A stretch of DNA of 64,000 bases from Planctomycetaceae bacterium. Its GTDB lineage: Bacteria > Planctomycetota > Planctomycetia > Planctomycetales > Planctomycetaceae. The notes beneath the pieces are model-generated. The model was not told the origin of the DNA and made no database searches. It saw only the letters and a list, made by a program, of their open reading frames with translations. Of the stretch, positions 61,968 through 64,000 are shown piece after piece; the stretch's first letter is position 1; each line of letters begins with the position of its first letter. The translations under genes were made by a program, and so were the position numbers. The DNA is taken from the NCBI GenBank assembly GCA_020638955.1, contig JACKHO010000002.1, forward strand, positions 1 to 64,000, in the 5' to 3' direction.

Positions 61968-63671
61968 TTGGCGCATGAGGTGCCAACTGCTGACGTGCCG
62001 CAAGCGGTGAGTGGAACATCAGGTCACGTAACCGAACCTGATGTTCTTGCTCGCGGCGATTTCTTCTGGCAACGCATTCTGTTGCAGTGGCTCGTGCTGT
62101 CGGGCCTGCTGTTCACCTGGTCGCTGATGCGCGTGCCAGTCCCCGGGGTTAACGAGCCACACTATCTCACCAAGGCTCGACATTACTGGGATCCCCAATG
62201 GGCCGCTTCGCCGCCGAATGCTGAGTGGCCAGCAGGTGATGTCTTTCTGGACTCATCGAATCCCCATCTCTTTTTTTACAGCACATTCGGATATCTGACA
62301 CATCTGTTGTCGCTCCATGATGCGGCCATTGCTGGTCGACTGCTGGGGTTGGCAGTTGTTGCGGCGGGCTGGATTCAATTCTGTCGCGGATTGAAATTCA
62401 CAGGTTCAACGGGCGCCGCTCGCAGTGCGGCCCCAACCTGGTCCGAATTACTGGTCCCGCTGGCGATATTCCTGATGATTCATGCCGCGGGCAATTGGTC
62501 CGGTGAATGGCTCGTCGGCGGAATTGAATCCAAAGTGCCGGCCTACGGGTTACTTCTGGCAGGCATCGGGTGTTTCCTCATGTCCCAGCAGCATCGCGGT
62601 GCGGTGCTGTGTGGTTTGGCGACAAGTTTTCATCCTTTGGTCGGTGGCTGGGGGACAATTTGCATTGGCATGGCGCTGACCCACAACTGGATTTTCGACG
62701 CCTCGTCCCGTCCGGGAATCAAGCGTTGTCTTGTTTCGCTGGGACTCTTTCTGGGCGCCGCCGCTGTGGGCACTATTCCTGCACTACAGCTTGTCGTGTC
62801 GTCAGACCCCGCCGCTGGTGCTGGCGCCGATTACCTCATGGTGGCTTACAGGCTCTCCCATCACCTCGATCCTATGACGTTTCCCACAGCCAATTGGCGT
62901 GGGTTTGTCACACTGCTGGTAGTCTGGGTATTACTGAGGTGTGCGAGGACGGCGACGAAAGCGGAATGGCAGTGGGAGCGTATTGTGCTCGCATCACTTT
63001 TGGTGGCTGCCGTCGGCGTTGTTGTCGCCTGGGGACCCAGACCACTGAAGACACTCGCGTTTTCGGGCCTGCGCGTAAAGCTGCTGAAGTTTTATCCCTT
63101 CCGGCTCGCAGATGTACTCGTTCCGATTGCAGTCGCCTTTGAAATCGCGGCATACCTGTCGAAGTTTCCTCCAACTTTTTGGTCGCGGGTTTCAGCAGGA
63201 ATGCGAAAGCCAACGTTGATTACTGGAGCGTTGTCCCTGATTTTGGTCACTGCATTTGTGCCGGGATCGGACCAGAATCCGAGTGACATGAATGCCGCGC
63301 AGCGGGCCGACTGGATTGCAACGTGCGAATGGGTTCGTGAGAACACCCCGGAAGATGCCGTACTCTATGCGACAAACGAGCGCTGGGCCGTCAAGTGGTT
63401 TGCACAACGATCTGAGTATGTGAACTACAAAGACTGCCCACAAGATGCCGCCAGTATCATGGAGTGGAATCGTCGCCAGTGGGACATTTCCGATTGGCAG
63501 GCAATGGCCTTCCAGGATTGGCGTGTCACCCCCGAGGAATTGCAGGCCTTGCACGAGGAAACGGGGATTACTCACCTCATTGTCAGTCGCATGGGACCAT
63601 TTCTCGTTGACCCTGTGTCTGAACAGGGAGACTTTAAAGTCTATGTCATCGGGGCATCAGATTCTGAATAA
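61968..63671 (+). CDS. Large polytopic membrane protein (DUF6798-like, glycosyltransferase-C-type topology)
   Basis: The protein of about 568 residues has roughly 9-11 hydrophobic helices (LLQWLVLSGLLFTWSLMRVP, GRLLGLAVVAAGWIQF, IVLASLLVAAVGVVVAWG, LITGALSLILVTAFVPG) and an outer C-terminal domain (TCEWVRENTPEDAVLYATNE ... EETGITHLIVSR). An early loop has NEPHYLTKARHYWDP, as in membrane enzymes of dolichol-mannose or oligosaccharyltransferase type, so a sugar-transfer role is possible but unproven. The DUF6798 assignment is from memory. The start is uncertain: TTG at 61968 directly after the small gene's stop, or GTG at 61980; an ATG at 61917 would overlap the preceding gene out of frame. Confidence 0.75.
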   Translation: MAHEVPTADVPQAVSGTSGHVTEPDVLARGDFFWQRILLQWLVLSGLLFTWSLMRVPVPGVNEPHYLTKARHYWDPQWAASPPNAEWPAGDVFLDSSNPHLFFYSTFGYLTHLLSLHDAAIAGRLLGLAVVAAGWIQFCRGLKFTGSTGAARSAAPTWSELLVPLAIFLMIHAAGNWSGEWLVGGIESKVPAYGLLLAGIGCFLMSQQHRGAVLCGLATSFHPLVGGWGTICIGMALTHNWIFDASSRPGIKRCLVSLGLFLGAAAVGTIPALQLVVSSDPAAGAGADYLMVAYRLSHHLDPMTFPTANWRGFVTLLVVWVLLRCARTATKAEWQWERIVLASLLVAAVGVVVAWGPRPLKTLAFSGLRVKLLKFYPFRLADVLVPIAVAFEIAAYLSKFPPTFWSRVSAGMRKPTLITGALSLILVTAFVPGSDQNPSDMNAAQRADWIATCEWVRENTPEDAVLYATNERWAVKWFAQRSEYVNYKDCPQDAASIMEWNRRQWDISDWQAMAFQDWRVTPEELQALHEETGITHLIVSRMGPFLVDPVSEQGDFKVYVIGASDSE

Positions 63672-63676
63672 GAAAA

Positions 63677-63704
63677 CCTCCTGCTCACTTGCGCGAACAG
63701 GAGG
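63677..63704 (-). terminator. Terminator of the minus-strand gene at the window end
   Basis: CCTCCTG and CAGGAGG form a perfect 7-base stem; on the minus strand it is followed by TTTTCTTATTC. A second perfect hairpin, AAGGTCCGCTGAAGGACCTT, lies at 63711-63730. Both are between the stop of the polytopic protein and the convergent gene at 63759. Confidence 0.65.
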
Positions 63705-63758
63705 CGATGGAAGGTCCGCTGAAGGACCTTGACGCAGTGGAATTCTGGAATGTCGCGG

Positions 63759-64000
63759 TTACAACCCGATATCTACGGGCGTACCGTGACCATCGGCGTC
63801 TTGAAACTGACTGCCGCTCCCGCCGGACAACTGGAAGGCGTATGACTGGTCCAAATGGGAGAAGGCCTGTCCCACGTCGTGCAGTTCACCATTGACGTTG
63901 TTCGAGACTTCGGCGAGCCCCGCAACCATGCCCATTACGCCAATTGTGGAGACGAGTGCCAGTTCTGCTGACACAATGAAACCTGCTTCTTCTTCCCAAA
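63759..64000 (-). CDS. Flp/pilin-like small planctomycete membrane protein (N-terminus outside window)
   Basis: The frame enters from the window end as EEEAGFIVSAELALVSTIGV, then MGMVAGLAEVSNNVNGELHD, and ends GHGTPVDIGL. An acidic patch followed by a hydrophobic helix starting at Phe-Ile-Val-Ser resembles Flp-type pilins and a common planctomycete small-protein family with G(F)VVSTELVL. The roughly 80 visible residues include the helix, a helical middle and a Gly/Ser-rich end. The GTG at 63974 could be mistaken for a start, but the frame continues upstream with the conserved acidic motif. Confidence 0.7.
   Translation of the reverse strand, partial: WEEEAGFIVSAELALVSTIGVMGMVAGLAEVSNNVNGELHDVGQAFSHLDQSYAFQLSGGSGSQFQDADGHGTPVDIGL

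Overview
The window looks like a chromosomal segment of a planctomycete. Typical markers of that phylum are present: a DUF1559 protein with a prepilin-type N-terminus (30683-31666), a Tat-type DUF1501 protein (31892-33334), a membrane-bound-dehydrogenase-type beta-propeller protein fused to an SGNH domain (35285-37930), ECF sigma factors with large C-terminal extensions, a short lysine-rich protein starting with a GPIVRTG motif (61775-61966), BamA and outer-membrane-barrel-like proteins, and menaquinone synthesis by the futalosine route (MqnC). Order or genus cannot be fixed from the sequence alone. No rRNA, tRNA or CRISPR array was found.

Layout. 1-4.0 kb: a ParA ATPase cut by the window edge, a secreted TPR-like protein and a YyaL/thioredoxin-domain protein. 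4.1-5.6 kb: a complete ISKra4-type insertion sequence with terminal inverted repeats and a 9-bp target duplication, which landed in the last codons of a SUKH-type gene. 5.6-10.2 kb: a minus-strand run of SUKH, LOG, DinB, a hypothetical, a frameshifted lipoprotein and MqnC. 10.4-23.0 kb: a redox island. The minus-strand operon encodes an FAD/[2Fe-2S] oxidoreductase, two tandem tetraheme cytochromes, a cNMP-binding-domain protein fused to a four-cluster ferredoxin, a membrane protein of cytochrome-b type, and a decaheme cytochrome with a cytoplasmic Cys-rich head. Divergent from it are a pentaheme cytochrome and a barrel-like outer-membrane protein. Together they could carry electrons from the cytoplasm to the periplasm or cell surface; the substrate is unknown.

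23.1-33.3 kb: a sigma factor with an anti-sigma/VWA fusion partner; a minus-strand pair of DUF2752 protein and a strikingly eukaryote-like ubiquitin-conjugating E2 domain with a zinc ribbon; an FKBP, DUF2780, phospholipase-D-like and Ogt run; then DUF1559 and DUF1501. 33.5-41.7 kb: AhcY, the SGNH/propeller protein, a sigma factor fused to a periplasmic STN-like domain followed by a stand-alone paralogue of that domain, and PaiB. 42.0-48.6 kb: sigma factor, anti-sigma, EF-hand protein, LolD-like ATPase and BamA. 48.8-54.1 kb: small membrane or secreted unknowns, an orphan metal-efflux adaptor and a GH88-like hydrolase. 54.2-64.0 kb: M42 peptidase, DapA-family aldolase, a HEAT-like protein, a barrel-like protein, EVE protein, a secreted protein made of about 23% cysteine, membrane proteins, and a Flp-like planctomycete protein cut by the window end.

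Dispersed repeats are prominent. A roughly 140-bp element occurs three times (26.8, 33.5 and 48.6 kb), always at gene 3' ends. A 20-bp hairpin family occurs twice with a compensatory stem change. Several long perfect hairpins look like terminators. The most unusual finds are the E2-like gene, the multiheme/cNMP-ferredoxin island, the sigma-STN fusion with its free paralogue, and the 140-bp repeat family.
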